A stretch of 64,000 nt of DNA from Colletes latitarsis (Eukaryota; Arthropoda; Insecta; Hymenoptera; Colletidae): contig NW_027488365.1 of the NCBI RefSeq assembly GCF_051014445.1, positions 1,860,001-1,924,000 on the forward strand, in the 5' to 3' direction. Position numbers and translations under genes: made by a program. Each line of letters begins with the position of its first letter. Position 1 is the stretch's first letter. Below the pieces are notes generated by a model. It was not told the origin of the DNA. It searched no databases and worked only from the letters and a program-made list of their open reading frames with translations. This document shows, in pieces, positions 13,697 through 23,665 of the stretch.

Positions 13697-14884
13697 ATGA
13701 AGTACAACACTGAAACAGTCCATTAAACCTGGTTGCGATCAATATTTTAGAGGATAACACATGTTAGGTCTGGGTTAGGTCTAGTATTTGCCCTCATCAG
13801 GCTCATTCTTTCGCATATTTCTCAAACTTGATGGCTAGATCCTGGGCTTTTTCTGGATTGCATCACGTAGTAATGTAGTACCACACTGAAGCATTCAATT
13901 AAACCTGGTCTTGATAAATATTTCAGAGGATAACGCATGTTAGGTCTGGGTTAGGTCTAGGATTTGCACTCATCAGGCACATACTTTCGCATATTTCTCA
14001 TACTTCATGGCTAGATCCTGGGCTTTTTCTGGATTGCATCACGTAGTAATGAAGTACAAGACTGAAACAGTCAATTGAACCTGGTCTCCATCAATATCTT
14101 AGAGGACAACGCAAGTTAGGCCTGGGATAGGTCTTGGATTTGCCCTCATCAGGCTCATACTTTCGCATATTTCTCATACTTCATGGCTAGATCCTGGGCT
14201 ATTTCTGGATTGGATCACGTTGTAAAGTGGTACCACACTGGAACATTCAATGAAACCTGTTCTGGATAAATATTTTAGAGGATAACGCATGTTAGGTCTG
14301 GGTTAGGTCTAGGATTTGCCCTCATCAGGCTCATTCTTTCGCAAATTTCTCATACTTGATGGCTAGATCCTGGACTTTTTCTGGATTGCATCACGTAGTA
14401 ATGTGGTACCACGCTGAAACAGTCAACTAAACCTGGTTTCGATCAATATGTTAGAGGATAACGCAAGTTAGGTATGGGATAGGTCTAGGATTTGCCCTCA
14501 TCAGGCTCTTACTTTCGCATATTTCTCATACTTCATGGCTAGATCCTGGGCTTTTTCTGGATTGCATCACGTAGCAATGAAGTACAACACTGAAACAGTC
14601 AATTAAACCTGGTTTCCATCAATATTTTAGAGGACAACGCATGTTAGGTCTAGGTTAGGCCTGGGATTTGCCCTCATCAGGGTCATACTGTCGCAGTTTT
14701 AACATACTTGTTGAACGGATGCTGGGTTTTTTCTGGTTTGGTTCACGTAGTAATGTGGTACCACACTGAAACATTCAATTAAACCTGGTCTTGATAAATA
14801 TTTTAGCGGATAACGCAAGTTAAGTCTGGGATAGGTCTGGGATTTGACCTCATCGGACTCATACTTTCGCGTTTTTCACATACT
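13621..14884. repeat. 14-monomer-spaced duplicate of the retrotransposon target region
   Basis: This block recurs 2464 bp (14 x 176) downstream at about 16085-16469 and, after the mobile element, at 25932-26815. Shared private variants lie on both sides of the insertion: AGGCACATAC (near 13975 and 16439) before it, and CACGTTGTAAAG (near 14216 and 26147) with CCTGTTCTGG after it. The copy at 13621-14884 has no element and so shows the empty-site state. Confidence 0.85.
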
Positions 14885-16464
14885 TGATGGCTAGATCCTG
14901 GGCTATTTCTGGATTGGATCTCGTAGTAAAGTGGTACCACACTGAATCATTCAATTAAACCTGGTCTTGATAAATATTTTAGAAGATAACGCATGTTAGG
15001 TCTGGGTTAGGTCTAGGATTTGCCCTCATCGGGCTCATACTTTCGCATATTTCTCATACTTCATGGCTAGATCCTGGGCTATTTCTGGATTGGATCTCGT
15101 AGTAAAGTGGTACCACACTGAAACATTCAATGGAACCTGGTCTGGATAAATATTTTAGAGGATAACGCATGTTAGGTCTGGGTTAGGTCTAGGAATTGCC
15201 CTCATCAGGCTTATTCTTTCGCATACGTCTCATACATGATGGCTAGATCCTGGGCTTTTTCTTGATCGCATCACGTAGTAATGAAGTACAACACTGAAAC
15301 AGTCACTTAAACCTGGTTTCCATCAATATCTTAGAGGACAACGCAAGTTAGGTCTGGGATAGGTCTGAAATTTGCCCTCATCAGGCTCATACTTTCGCGT
15401 TTTTCACATACTTGTTGAACAGATCCTGGGTTTTTTCTGGTTTGGATCACGTAGTAATGTGGTATCACGCTGAAACAGTTGATTAGACCCGGTTTCGATC
15501 ATTATTTTAGAGGATAACGCAAGTTAAGTCTGGGATAGGTCTGGAATTTGACCTCATCAGACTCATACTTTCGCGTTTTTCACATACTTGTTGAACAGAT
15601 CCTGGGTTTTTTCTGGTTTGGATCACGTAGTAGTGTGGTACCACACTGAAACAGTCCATGAAACCTGGTTGCGGTCAATATTTTAGAGGATAACGCATGT
15701 TAGGTCTGGGTTAGCTCTAGGATTTGCCCTCATCAGGATCATTCTTTCGCATATTTCTCAAACTTCATGGCTAGATCCTGGGCTTTTTCTGGATTGCATC
15801 ACGTAGTAATGTGGTACCACACTGAAACATTCAATTAAACCTGGTCTTGATAAATATTTTAGAGGATAACGCATGTTAGGTCTGGGTTAGGTCTAGGATT
15901 TGCTCTCATCAGACTCATACTTTCGCATTCTTCACATACTTGTTGAACGGATCCTGGGCTATTTCTGGATTGGATCACGTAGTAAAGTGGTACCACACTG
16001 AAACATTCAATGAACCCTGGTCTGGATAAATATTTTAGAGGATAACGCATGTTAGGTCTGGGTTAGGTCTAGTATTTGCCCTCATCAGGCTCATTCTTTC
16101 GCATATTTCTCATACTTGATGGCTAGATCCTGGGCTTTTTCTGGATTGCATCACGTAGTAATGAAGTACAACACTGAAACAGTCCATTAAACCTGGTTGC
16201 GATCAATATTTTAGAGGATAACACATGTTAGGTCTGGGTTAGGTCTAGTATTTGCCCTCATCAGGCTCATTCTTTCGCATATTTCTCAAACTTGATGGCT
16301 AGATCCTGGGCTTTTTCTGGATTGCATCACGTAGTAATGTAGTACCACACTGAAGCATTCAATTAAACCTGGTCTTGATAAATATTTCAGAGGATAACGC
16401 ATGTTAGGTCTGGGTTAGGTCTAGGATTTGCACTCATCAGGCACATACTTTCGCATATTTCTCA

Positions 16465-16469
16465 TACTT
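16465..16469. repeat. Target-site duplication, left copy (TACTT)
   Basis: TACTT directly precedes the TG start of the left LTR and is repeated at 25932-25936 directly after the CA end of the right LTR. The empty satellite site reads CTCATACTTCATGG with one TACTT. A 5-bp duplication fits BEL/Pao integrases. Confidence 0.93.
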
Positions 16470-16689
16470 TGTTTAAATATGTTAAAAAATTATTTAAAAT
16501 CGCGTTAGTCTGAAAATATTAAATTCTCGGCTGCGATTCCCGTATCCGTTTGTGTACGTGACACTGCGGAAGGTTAAGCGTTCGTCAGGTTCGTTGAACG
16601 TTCGGACGATTTAAAACCGCGGCCGTTTACGTGTTTTTGTACGCCGACCTCACGCGAAGATTCGCTTCACACCGGTTTAAACGGTATCG

Positions 16690-16726
16690 TGACGTCAGCG
16701 TCGAGAGAGAGAACCGTATGATATAT
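16690..16726 (+). promoter_or_regulatory. Candidate core promoter: CRE-like site, GA run, TATA-like box
   Basis: TGACGTCA (16690-16697) is the perfect palindromic ATF/CREB octamer. GAGAGAGAGA (16703-16712) is a GAGA-factor type run. GATATAT (16720-16726) could be a TATA box. The three lie within 37 bp in the presumed U3 region and recur at 24615-24651. An alternative TATA-like box is CATATAA at 16887-16893. Motif matching only; no start site can be read from sequence. Confidence 0.4.
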
Positions 16727-17590
16727 TGAAAAGAGATCGACAGCTGAATTCGGCAGCGCCGCGTCGCGACGACAAGGTGCGACCGAGTCTTCGTCTGTCG
16801 ATCCGCGACGATATTCGTAATTATTCACGAGCCGACTGCCAACGGGAGCGGATCCCAGAAGATCTCGCTCCTCAAGTACGGACTCGCATATAACATTTGG
16901 ACTTGTTTAACAAAGAATTCTCTCCGTTGCTGCGGTTAGAGTTTCCTAGAACAATCTACCTGCGAGAAAAGGGAGGTCGTCATACACGCTGCGCGTGGCG
17001 CGACCGCCTTCGCTAGGAAGGATTGTACGTTGCAGTCGTTGCCGCGACCGCGACGTAAGGGACTCAGGGTGCACCCACCCAGAATCCCTTTAAAGCTATA
17101 CGGCTTTGGAGCCTCCCAAAGGTCATACCGTTGAATCGGTACCGCCTCGTGGAGTGCTCTTCGTGCAAAGGTCGCCAAAAAACCCTCTCCAAAAACCCGT
17201 CGGTGTACGAGTCGACCGTACACCCTACGGAGGAGTTCGGGTTCAAGGTCGCCTCACCTTCCGTCACGCCGCCTACCAAATACGGTCCCCGTGCAACACG
17301 GTCGCCGGGTAGGCTTTATAGTGCGGTTGGACCCGCGAGGGATTTTTTGCAAAGGACACTTTACTGTCACGGTCCCCGGTAGAAACGGTCGCCGTGCAGT
17401 AATTTTACAGTGTCGCAGGAAATCTCCTCGCACGACGTTCCTACGTCACCCGCACGGAGAGCGTGCTCACGGGATCCACCCATTTGGAGCTTTACGACCT
17501 CCATTTGGTGACCCGTCCGTGGCCAAGTCGCCACCGACAGATACGAGTGAATTCTCTTCTGTTCAGGGCAAAAGTATCGCTGATAATTTC

Positions 17591-17596
17591 AATAAA
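17591..17596 (+). promoter_or_regulatory. AATAAA polyadenylation signal candidate (upstream one)
   Basis: AATAAA within TTTCAATAAATAATT. The functional copy would be the matching one in the 3' LTR at 25516-25521. A second AATAAA at 17892-17897 (25817-25822), just before a hairpin and T/A-rich sequence, is an equally good candidate. Confidence 0.35.
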
Positions 17597-17899
17597 TAAT
17601 TATCAGCGTACAAGTACAAATTTACAGTCCACTGATTCACGTTAAACGACAGCTGATTCCCCCCTCCCTGCGCACCGCTGGTCGCTAGGAGAGCGAGGCG
17701 AGCAGCTGACGAGCGTGTTTACGATACGTGTACGCACGTATTTAATCTGAACAAACCTTTGTTACAGCAACCAAGGTCCATCCCAACCGGGGCAACGCCG
17801 GTGAAGCCACACCCCTGGCTGGATTAAAAATTAATTCTTTTTTTGTAATTTATATTTTTTATTTTTTTCATCTCTTTTTTTGTTAAAATTAAATAAACG

Positions 17900-17920
17900 G
17901 CTTGTCGCTTCGCGACAAGC
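17900..17920 (+). other. Perfect 9-bp stem hairpin next to AATAAA in the LTR
   Basis: GCTTGTCGC (17900-17908), loop TTC, GCGACAAGC (17912-17920). It starts 2 bp after an AATAAA and is followed within 12 bp by another. The copy in the right LTR is 25825-25845. It may present or protect the transcript end; this is inferred from position only. Confidence 0.5.
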
Positions 17921-18007
17921 GAAAATTACAAAATAAAAAACTTATCAATCACTCTCCCTAGTATTTCCCTCGTCCGGACCCCGGTTAGAACCCTTAGTTT
18001 TCTAACA

Positions 18008-18133
18008 AACGGTCCTTCGAGCCGGATTGAGGTTGAAAGAAAAGGAAAGAGTTGCAGTACGTTCACGTAAGTCGCTGCTTACGGGACCACTTAATTTCGA
18101 GTAGATTGTAAAATCCTCGAATTAGAGATCACC
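18008..18133 (+). other. Untranslated leader with hairpin and splice-donor consensus
   Basis: 126 bp between LTR and gag-pol start, holding the primer site at its 5' end. CGTAAG (18066-18071) can pair with CTTACG (18078-18083). The same bases contain GTAAGT at 18067-18072, an ideal 5' splice-site core, where retroviruses usually keep their major splice donor. Function is inferred. Confidence 0.5.
18011..18028 (+). other. Primer-binding site complementary to tRNA-Tyr
   Basis: The 18 bases GGTCCTTCGAGCCGGATT are complementary to the conserved 3' end of insect tRNA-Tyr (acceptor TCGAAGGA plus CC of the CCA tail, and the end of the T arm), from memory of that tRNA. The site starts 3 bases after the LTR. 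The base that would pair with the terminal A of CCA is C rather than T. Confidence 0.75.
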
Positions 18134-21100
18134 ATGTCTGTCGCCAAGGATGAAGGTCGAAGCGAGTTCGAAGGCGATCTCGACGACCTGATCACCCGGT
18201 TCGACATGATGTCAAGGTCGATCTCTTACTTAAAGAAACGTGGCCGAGCTCAGTACACTGAGGAGCTCCTCAGGACAAAGCTCGCCACCGTATCCGAACA
18301 ATACAAGGAAGCTATTGAGCAGTACTTGTCGATTCGGAGAAAATATGCCCCTGCGAAACGCAACACGTGCGACTTCCTCGCAAAAGGTGGCGTAGAGAAT
18401 AAGGAGACGGAATATATGGAATTCCAGGCGTACGTTACCACGGAGCTGACCAGACTGGCCGCTGAATCAAAAGCGGCACCCACGTCGGTCAGCCCCCATG
18501 ATGTCGCTATCGAACTTCCAAAACAACGGCTCCCCAAGTTCGGAGGTGACCCACGTAAATGGAGACATTTCGCGGATCTGTTCACCTCCGGCATAATAAA
18601 TAATCCGAGGCTTGCAGATGTGCATCGATTGCAATATCTGAACGCCTGTCTGGAGGATAAAGCGTTAGCAGCGATCGCGCACCTCGAAGTTACCGATGAG
18701 AATTTCGAAGTGGCGTGGAAAACCCTGAAAGAACAATTCGGGTTACCACGTATCGTGACCGCCAAATTGCTTAATCAACTGACCAAACTGAAAACGATCA
18801 AAAGAGATGATCTCGATAGCCTAAATCAGGTCGTCGTCGTTTTCAAACAGGCCCTTGCGGCATTCGAAAAACAGGGCACGATTTTACAGCAGCGAAATTG
18901 GCTGCTAGCCCATACTATTCGAAGCCATTTAGAAGGGCCTCTGAAAGCTGAGTGGGAAAGGTCGCAGCGTCTCACCCCGGACTATCCCTCGCATGTCGAG
19001 CTGATAGAGTTCCTGGAGGGGCATGCAAGGGCTCTAACTATGTTAGATGAAGGTCCGAGCAAGCCTGCGACCGAACACCCACCGAAACATAAAGTACGGA
19101 GTCACAACTCCGTTCTAGAAAGTCCAGCTGAGAAAACAGTGACGTGCGGATTTTGTGGCCTTGAGCACAGAATGACCAAATGTGGTGCATTCAGAAACTT
19201 GACGCCGAACCGCCGCTATCAGTTTATAAAAGATAGCCAGCGGTGCATTCTCTGCTTGTCACCTCAGCATGGAAACGCGCGTTGTCCATCCGAGGAGGGG
19301 TGCCCGAAGTGCAAGGGCAGACATCATGCTCTGCTGCATTTTGAGACCTTTCGGAGCGAAACCGAAAGTCGCAAACCTGCGACAACGGTTTCGTCGGACA
19401 AACGCCCGAAAAAGCGTTATACGGCTCCACCGAGCCGGCCGCAACCTGCCGAACGAGCAGCTCGTACCACGACGTCACAGGCAACGACGTCACAGCCCGG
19501 TACGTCACATTGTACCGCGCTCGGTGCAGACGTACCGAAGGCTGTGTTGTTAGCCACGGCGAGCGTGCGTGTGTACGGAGAGAACGGTGCGTCGCGAATC
19601 GCGCGCGCACTGATCGATCAGGGTTCCGAGTCGTCCTTCATCTCCGCGAATTTGACCAATGACCTCAAATTCTCGCGGAGGAAATCCCCAGCCACAGTGA
19701 CGGGCTTGGGGGGCGGCCGAACCCAACAGATTAAATACAGCGTACAGATGCATTTGGGAACGGTACAAGATACCGCGCCGATAGTCGAGACGAGAGCGTA
19801 CATCGTACACAAAATTACGAGCTACGCCTCGCCCTTGGCCGGTGCACTCAAATGCGACGCGCTGCGGGATCTGCCGCTTGCAGATCCAAATCCAGCTTCC
19901 GGTCAACCGATTGAAGTGTTGATCGGTGCGGACCTGTACGCGCAAATTATTCGACCGGGTTTCCGTCGAATAAGCAGTACAGGTCCAATCGCCCAAGAAA
20001 CTGCATTTGGCTGGATTCTTTCCGGCCCAATAAATGCTAAGGGCAGTAAAAACAAAACTTTGCGGACGTTGCACTGTAACGTCCTCGAATCGCTGGACAC
20101 GGCGATTCGCAAGTTTTGGGAAGTCGAAGAACTCCCTTCGACCTCGGTACACACCAAGGCGGAGGAGGAGTGTGAAACGCACTTCCAAAAAACCGTCGCT
20201 CGAGATGCGACAGGACGGTTTGTCGTCCGATTGCCTTTTTCTTACCCGAGACCGGACGAAGCGTTAGGAAACTCCTATCGAATCGCTCTCTCCGCCCTTG
20301 GGAGGTTGAGGAAAAAATTGGACACCGACCAGACCCTCGTAAGAGAATATACGACGTTTCTCGAGGAATATGAGGAGCTGGGTCATATGACTCGCATAGA
20401 GCCTATTGACGAGACCAGACTCTATATTCCGCATCGAGCGGTCATACGCACCGAGAGTGCAACGACTAAATTAAGAGTCGTATTTAACGCGACAAGCCGA
20501 ACTACCGGCGGTCGTTCATTAAATGACATCCTACACGTAGGTCCAAAATTACAGAACGACATCACGTCAGTCTTGACCCGATGGCGTCTGTATGAATACG
20601 TGTTGGTGGCTGACATTGAGAAAATGTTCCGACAGATTCTCGTCGCCCCGCAGGATCGTCGTTTTCAATGCATCCTATGGCGCACACCCGAAAACGAACA
20701 GCTCAATGCGTTCGAATTAAATACCGTAACGTACGGTACGGCGTGTGCACCATACCTGTCGATGCGAACCCTCCTTGAGTTAAAAAATCAGGACGGGCAC
20801 AGGTACCCCCTTGCCGCCCCGATACTCGAGCAGGACATTTATGTAGACGACGTTTTTATGGGAGCACCCGATACGTCTTTGTTGGAGAAAATTCGTAACC
20901 AAGTTTGCGAGCTCCTACAAAGAGGTGGGTTTAAGCTGCGAAAATGGGCAGGAAATTCGCCATTGTTATTGCGAAATATCCCCCAAAGCGCTCACTCCCA
21001 CGCCGTCGACCTTACCTTGTTCGATGACAGCGAATTAAAGGTATTAGGTTTACGCTGGATACCGTCCGGCGATTATTTTTATTTCAATCTGCAACGGTTT

Positions 21101-23431
21101 CAGCCGTCTGCCTTGCCGATGACAAAACGGAATTTGTTTTCGGAGATTGCTAAGTTGTTCGATCCGCTCGGCTGGTTATCACCAGTCGTGATTCGCGCAA
21201 AGATTCTGATGCAATCCCAATGGCTGGAAAAAATCCAGTGGGATGATCAAATCTCAGCGAATACGCTCAATACGTGGAATACGTTTTGCATGGATTGGAG
21301 CAGCTTAAATAAGCTAAAAATCCCCAGATGGATTAATTATGGAGCCGACACAATTTCCGTGGAAATTCATGGATTTTGTGACGCTTCGCTCGCAGCCTAC
21401 TCAGCGGTCACTTACTTACGAGTGACCACAATGAGCAATGTCACCTCCTCGACATTGATAATGGCAAAAACGCGAGTGGCTCCAATTAAAACGCAGTCAA
21501 TTCCTGTACTGGAATTGAACGGCGCCGTGCTGCTCGCCGAGCTTATTGTGCACGTGGAGAAGTCACTTTCATTGAAGGTCGACAGAATAATCTGCTGGAC
21601 AGATTCCACGATCGCATTGGCATGGTTGAGAAAGCACGCCTCCACATGGAAGGTTTTAATCGCCAACCGTGTGTCAAAGGTCCAAACGTTACTTCCGAAG
21701 GCTGAATGGAGGCACGTTCCCACCCGCTTCAATCCCGCGGATCTGAATTCGCGCGGAGTGGAAGCTGCGGAACTCCTTCAATCTAAGCTGTGGATTTCAG
21801 GACCAAGTTGGCTAACGGAATCGAAAGATTGTTGGCCGAAAACGCCTTCGTCCATCGAGACCGAAGAAGGGAAGCGCAAAGTGCACGCCCACGTAGCAAT
21901 TCCGGAGAAAGAATGGGAATTTGTATTTCGATTCTCAACCTGGAATAAGCTACTTCGCGTAACCGCATACTGTCTCCGACTGAGGGGACCGATGCAAGGT
22001 GAACGAAGGTCGTATGATGCGAAGATCGTTGACGCGTCTGAGATGCAGCTCGCAAGCGAGAGAATTGTCCGCTACATCCAGCGCACGCATTTTGCAAAGG
22101 AATACCGGTGTTTGAAAAACCACCGAAAAATCCCAGCAAAATCAACATTAAAAAGTCTGAACCCTTTTCTCGATGACAAAGACGTCTTGAGAGTCGGAGG
22201 CAGACTGGAAAATACAACACTGTCATGGGAAACCAAGCACCCCATAATTTTGCCGAAACATCACGTTTCTACGATGATAATTCGGCAGTGCCACATTGAC
22301 ACGTTGCACGGGGGATTGCAGTTGACCATGTACACAGTAAGACAAAGATTTTGGATTCTCGGCTGTCGAAATGCAGCGCGAACGGTAATCCATGGATGCA
22401 TGCGATGCGTTAGATGGAGGGCAAAAACCTCCACGCAAATCATGCAGGATTTAATACCTGAGCGTTGCCGCGAGGCGAGAGCATTTTCGAACTGTGGAGT
22501 GGATTATGCGGGACCTTTTCGTGTCCGCGACTCCGCCGGTCGAGGAAAAACCGCCCACAAAGCGTACATAGCAGTTTTTGTCTGTTACGCGACACGGGCC
22601 ATCCACATCGAACTCGTCCACGATTATACGACGAGTGCCTTTTTGGCAGCATTAGATCGATTCATTGCACGAAGGGGAGTTCCGTCCTGCATTTTCAGTG
22701 ACAATGGAACGAACTTTGTCGGGGCAGATCGAGAATTACGTGAAAATTTCGAAGCAGTGTATAACACGCAAGAAATGCGTAATAAATGCAGTCAAAAAGG
22801 AATTAGATGGAAATTTAACCCACCGAGTGCACCACACTTCGGTGGCATGCAAGAGGCCGGTGTGAAATCGGTGAAATTTCACCTGAAGCGGACTCTGGGC
22901 GAATTCACTCCTACAAGCGAAGAGTTACAAACATTGCTTTGTAAAATCGAAGCGAGTTTAAACTCGCGACCGATTGCCGCTTTGAGTGATAGCCCGGACG
23001 ATTACGCGCCGCTCACACCGGGGCATTTCTTAGTCGGAAGTCCGCTGAACGCGCTTCCGACACAATCAGTGGAAACTGAAAAACTCTCCCGTTTGACACG
23101 ATGGAGGGCGATTCAAAAATTCCACGAACAAATCTGGAGGCATTGGACACGTGATTATCTCACGCACCTCCAGAATCGTTATAAGTGGCGTACAGCCCAA
23201 AAAACATTAAAACTAAACGACTTAGTTTTAGTGCAAAATCCTCTCCTCCCCCCGAATCAATGGGAAATGGGACGAGTAGAGGAGGTATTCACCGGCAGGG
23301 ATGGAAATGCACGTGTTGTTAAAATACGCACGGAAAAATCCATTTTTACGCGACCAATTGCGCGGTTGTGTAAGCTGCCTGTGGAAGAAACCGAGTCGGC
23401 AACGGTTAGCGACGCCGACGAGGTCACATAA
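18134..23431 (+). CDS. gag-pol: Gag-Pol polyprotein of a BEL/Pao retrotransposon (1765 aa)
   Basis: Encodes particle protein and all replication enzymes in one uninterrupted frame. Residues about 125-300 are a gag domain of the DUF1759 type. Three zinc knuckles follow: C338/C341/H345/C350, C371/C374/H379/C384 and C390/C393/H398/H402. Protease: active-site motif DQGS at D495. Reverse transcriptase, about 750-980: D827 and YVDD with D905/D906. RNase H: D1083, E1127, D1157, D1203. Integrase: zinc site H1387/H1392/C1422/C1425 and catalytic D1457, D1523, E1574. The C terminus (about 1650-1750) resembles DUF5641. The residue before E1574 is Q, where family members usually have W (GGLWE). The ATG at 18134 has A at -3, is the first in frame after the leader, and precedes every domain. 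Length is normal for BEL/Pao. No stop or frameshift is present, so the polyprotein looks functional. Confidence 0.97.
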   Translation: MSVAKDEGRSEFEGDLDDLITRFDMMSRSISYLKKRGRAQYTEELLRTKLATVSEQYKEAIEQYLSIRRKYAPAKRNTCDFLAKGGVENKETEYMEFQAYVTTELTRLAAESKAAPTSVSPHDVAIELPKQRLPKFGGDPRKWRHFADLFTSGIINNPRLADVHRLQYLNACLEDKALAAIAHLEVTDENFEVAWKTLKEQFGLPRIVTAKLLNQLTKLKTIKRDDLDSLNQVVVVFKQALAAFEKQGTILQQRNWLLAHTIRSHLEGPLKAEWERSQRLTPDYPSHVELIEFLEGHARALTMLDEGPSKPATEHPPKHKVRSHNSVLESPAEKTVTCGFCGLEHRMTKCGAFRNLTPNRRYQFIKDSQRCILCLSPQHGNARCPSEEGCPKCKGRHHALLHFETFRSETESRKPATTVSSDKRPKKRYTAPPSRPQPAERAARTTTSQATTSQPGTSHCTALGADVPKAVLLATASVRVYGENGASRIARALIDQGSESSFISANLTNDLKFSRRKSPATVTGLGGGRTQQIKYSVQMHLGTVQDTAPIVETRAYIVHKITSYASPLAGALKCDALRDLPLADPNPASGQPIEVLIGADLYAQIIRPGFRRISSTGPIAQETAFGWILSGPINAKGSKNKTLRTLHCNVLESLDTAIRKFWEVEELPSTSVHTKAEEECETHFQKTVARDATGRFVVRLPFSYPRPDEALGNSYRIALSALGRLRKKLDTDQTLVREYTTFLEEYEELGHMTRIEPIDETRLYIPHRAVIRTESATTKLRVVFNATSRTTGGRSLNDILHVGPKLQNDITSVLTRWRLYEYVLVADIEKMFRQILVAPQDRRFQCILWRTPENEQLNAFELNTVTYGTACAPYLSMRTLLELKNQDGHRYPLAAPILEQDIYVDDVFMGAPDTSLLEKIRNQVCELLQRGGFKLRKWAGNSPLLLRNIPQSAHSHAVDLTLFDDSELKVLGLRWIPSGDYFYFNLQRFQPSALPMTKRNLFSEIAKLFDPLGWLSPVVIRAKILMQSQWLEKIQWDDQISANTLNTWNTFCMDWSSLNKLKIPRWINYGADTISVEIHGFCDASLAAYSAVTYLRVTTMSNVTSSTLIMAKTRVAPIKTQSIPVLELNGAVLLAELIVHVEKSLSLKVDRIICWTDSTIALAWLRKHASTWKVLIANRVSKVQTLLPKAEWRHVPTRFNPADLNSRGVEAAELLQSKLWISGPSWLTESKDCWPKTPSSIETEEGKRKVHAHVAIPEKEWEFVFRFSTWNKLLRVTAYCLRLRGPMQGERRSYDAKIVDASEMQLASERIVRYIQRTHFAKEYRCLKNHRKIPAKSTLKSLNPFLDDKDVLRVGGRLENTTLSWETKHPIILPKHHVSTMIIRQCHIDTLHGGLQLTMYTVRQRFWILGCRNAARTVIHGCMRCVRWRAKTSTQIMQDLIPERCREARAFSNCGVDYAGPFRVRDSAGRGKTAHKAYIAVFVCYATRAIHIELVHDYTTSAFLAALDRFIARRGVPSCIFSDNGTNFVGADRELRENFEAVYNTQEMRNKCSQKGIRWKFNPPSAPHFGGMQEAGVKSVKFHLKRTLGEFTPTSEELQTLLCKIEASLNSRPIAALSDSPDDYAPLTPGHFLVGSPLNALPTQSVETEKLSRLTRWRAIQKFHEQIWRHWTRDYLTHLQNRYKWRTAQKTLKLNDLVLVQNPLLPPNQWEMGRVEEVFTGRDGNARVVKIRTEKSIFTRPIARLCKLPVEETESATVSDADEVT

Positions 23432-23665
23432 AAACCATAACATCCAACGGCCGATAGTGATCGAAAGGTGAGAAACGACCGTTTCTAGAAATAAACGGTG
23501 TTGATTCTCACCTGACCGTTGTCACTAAAAGTTCAAACGGATTAGTGGGGGTTACGAATCCACCAATCTGAGTTGGATTATTGGTAGGGCGTAACGAGTA
23601 ATCCGAGCGCCCCCGAATCGTAACGGAATTCGCGGAATCGAAAACCGCTCAGTTCCAAAACGACG
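23432..23665 (+). other. Structured spacer between gag-pol and the extra frame
   Basis: Holds a two-part hairpin: AGGTGAGAA (23466-23474) with TTCTCACCT (23505-23513), and inside it ACCGTTT (23478-23484) with AAACGGT (23493-23499). Outer pairs are possible but mutually exclusive: CAACGG (23445-23450) with CCGTTG (23516-23521), or AGTGA (23456-23460) with TCACT (23522-23526). Placed right after the stop codon, it could be an RNA export, packaging or translation element. Role unknown. Confidence 0.5.

Larger units (their letters stand above)
1..16469. repeat. 176-bp satellite DNA, left arm (about 93.5 monomers)
   Basis: Head-to-tail monomers; starts (ATATTTTAGAGG) fall at 1, 177, 353 and so on to 16382. 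A typical monomer is 176 bp and about 41% GC. In order it holds an ATATTTTAGAGGATAACGCA block, two 11-bp TTAGGTCTGGG-like units, CCTCATCAGGCTCATACTTTCG, a variable middle, a T-rich CTGG block, ATCACGTAGTAATG, a dyad around GGTACC, and CTGAAACAGTCAATTAAACC. The 93 monomers have a net excess of 13 bp. Part of this comes from 177-bp monomers with GGGTTATTTTCTGG in place of GGGTTTTTTCTGG, and part from an extra C at 7469-7470 and 12931-12932. Recurring 63-83 codon frames on the minus strand are by-products of the repeat: 176 is not a multiple of 3 and their sequences simply follow the monomer. No unrelated insertion was seen in this arm. The family has no name I can give. Confidence 0.97.
16470..18007 (+). 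repeat. 5' long terminal repeat (1538 bp)
   Basis: Starts TGTTTAAATATG and ends CTAACA, giving the usual TG...CA ends. It matches the right LTR at a constant shift of 7925 bp up to the last ten bases. As the upstream LTR it should hold the promoter. A perfect TGACGTCA, a GAGAGAGAGA run and a GATATAT box are clustered at 16690-16726. AATAAA motifs are at 17591 and 17892. The small open frames at 16936-17645 recur identically in the other LTR and look non-coding. About 17160-17400 is rich in short GGTCGCC/GGTCCCC repeats of unknown meaning. Confidence 0.95.

Noticed and set aside
1..16469. CRISPR array
   Set aside because: The repeat unit is the whole 176 bp, without short constant repeats separated by unique spacers, and the setting is eukaryotic.
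16936..17645. Six small open frames in each LTR (also 24861-25570)
   Set aside because: They overlap each other on both strands, are identical only because the LTRs are identical, and resemble no protein I know.
18011..18030. tRNA gene at the start of the internal region
   Set aside because: Only the 18 bases complementary to the 3' end of tRNA-Tyr are present, with no cloverleaf, so this is a primer-binding site.
18250..22865. Other open frames of 60-212 codons inside gag-pol on both strands
   Set aside because: All are shadows of the 1765-codon polyprotein, which has a complete set of domains in its own frame.
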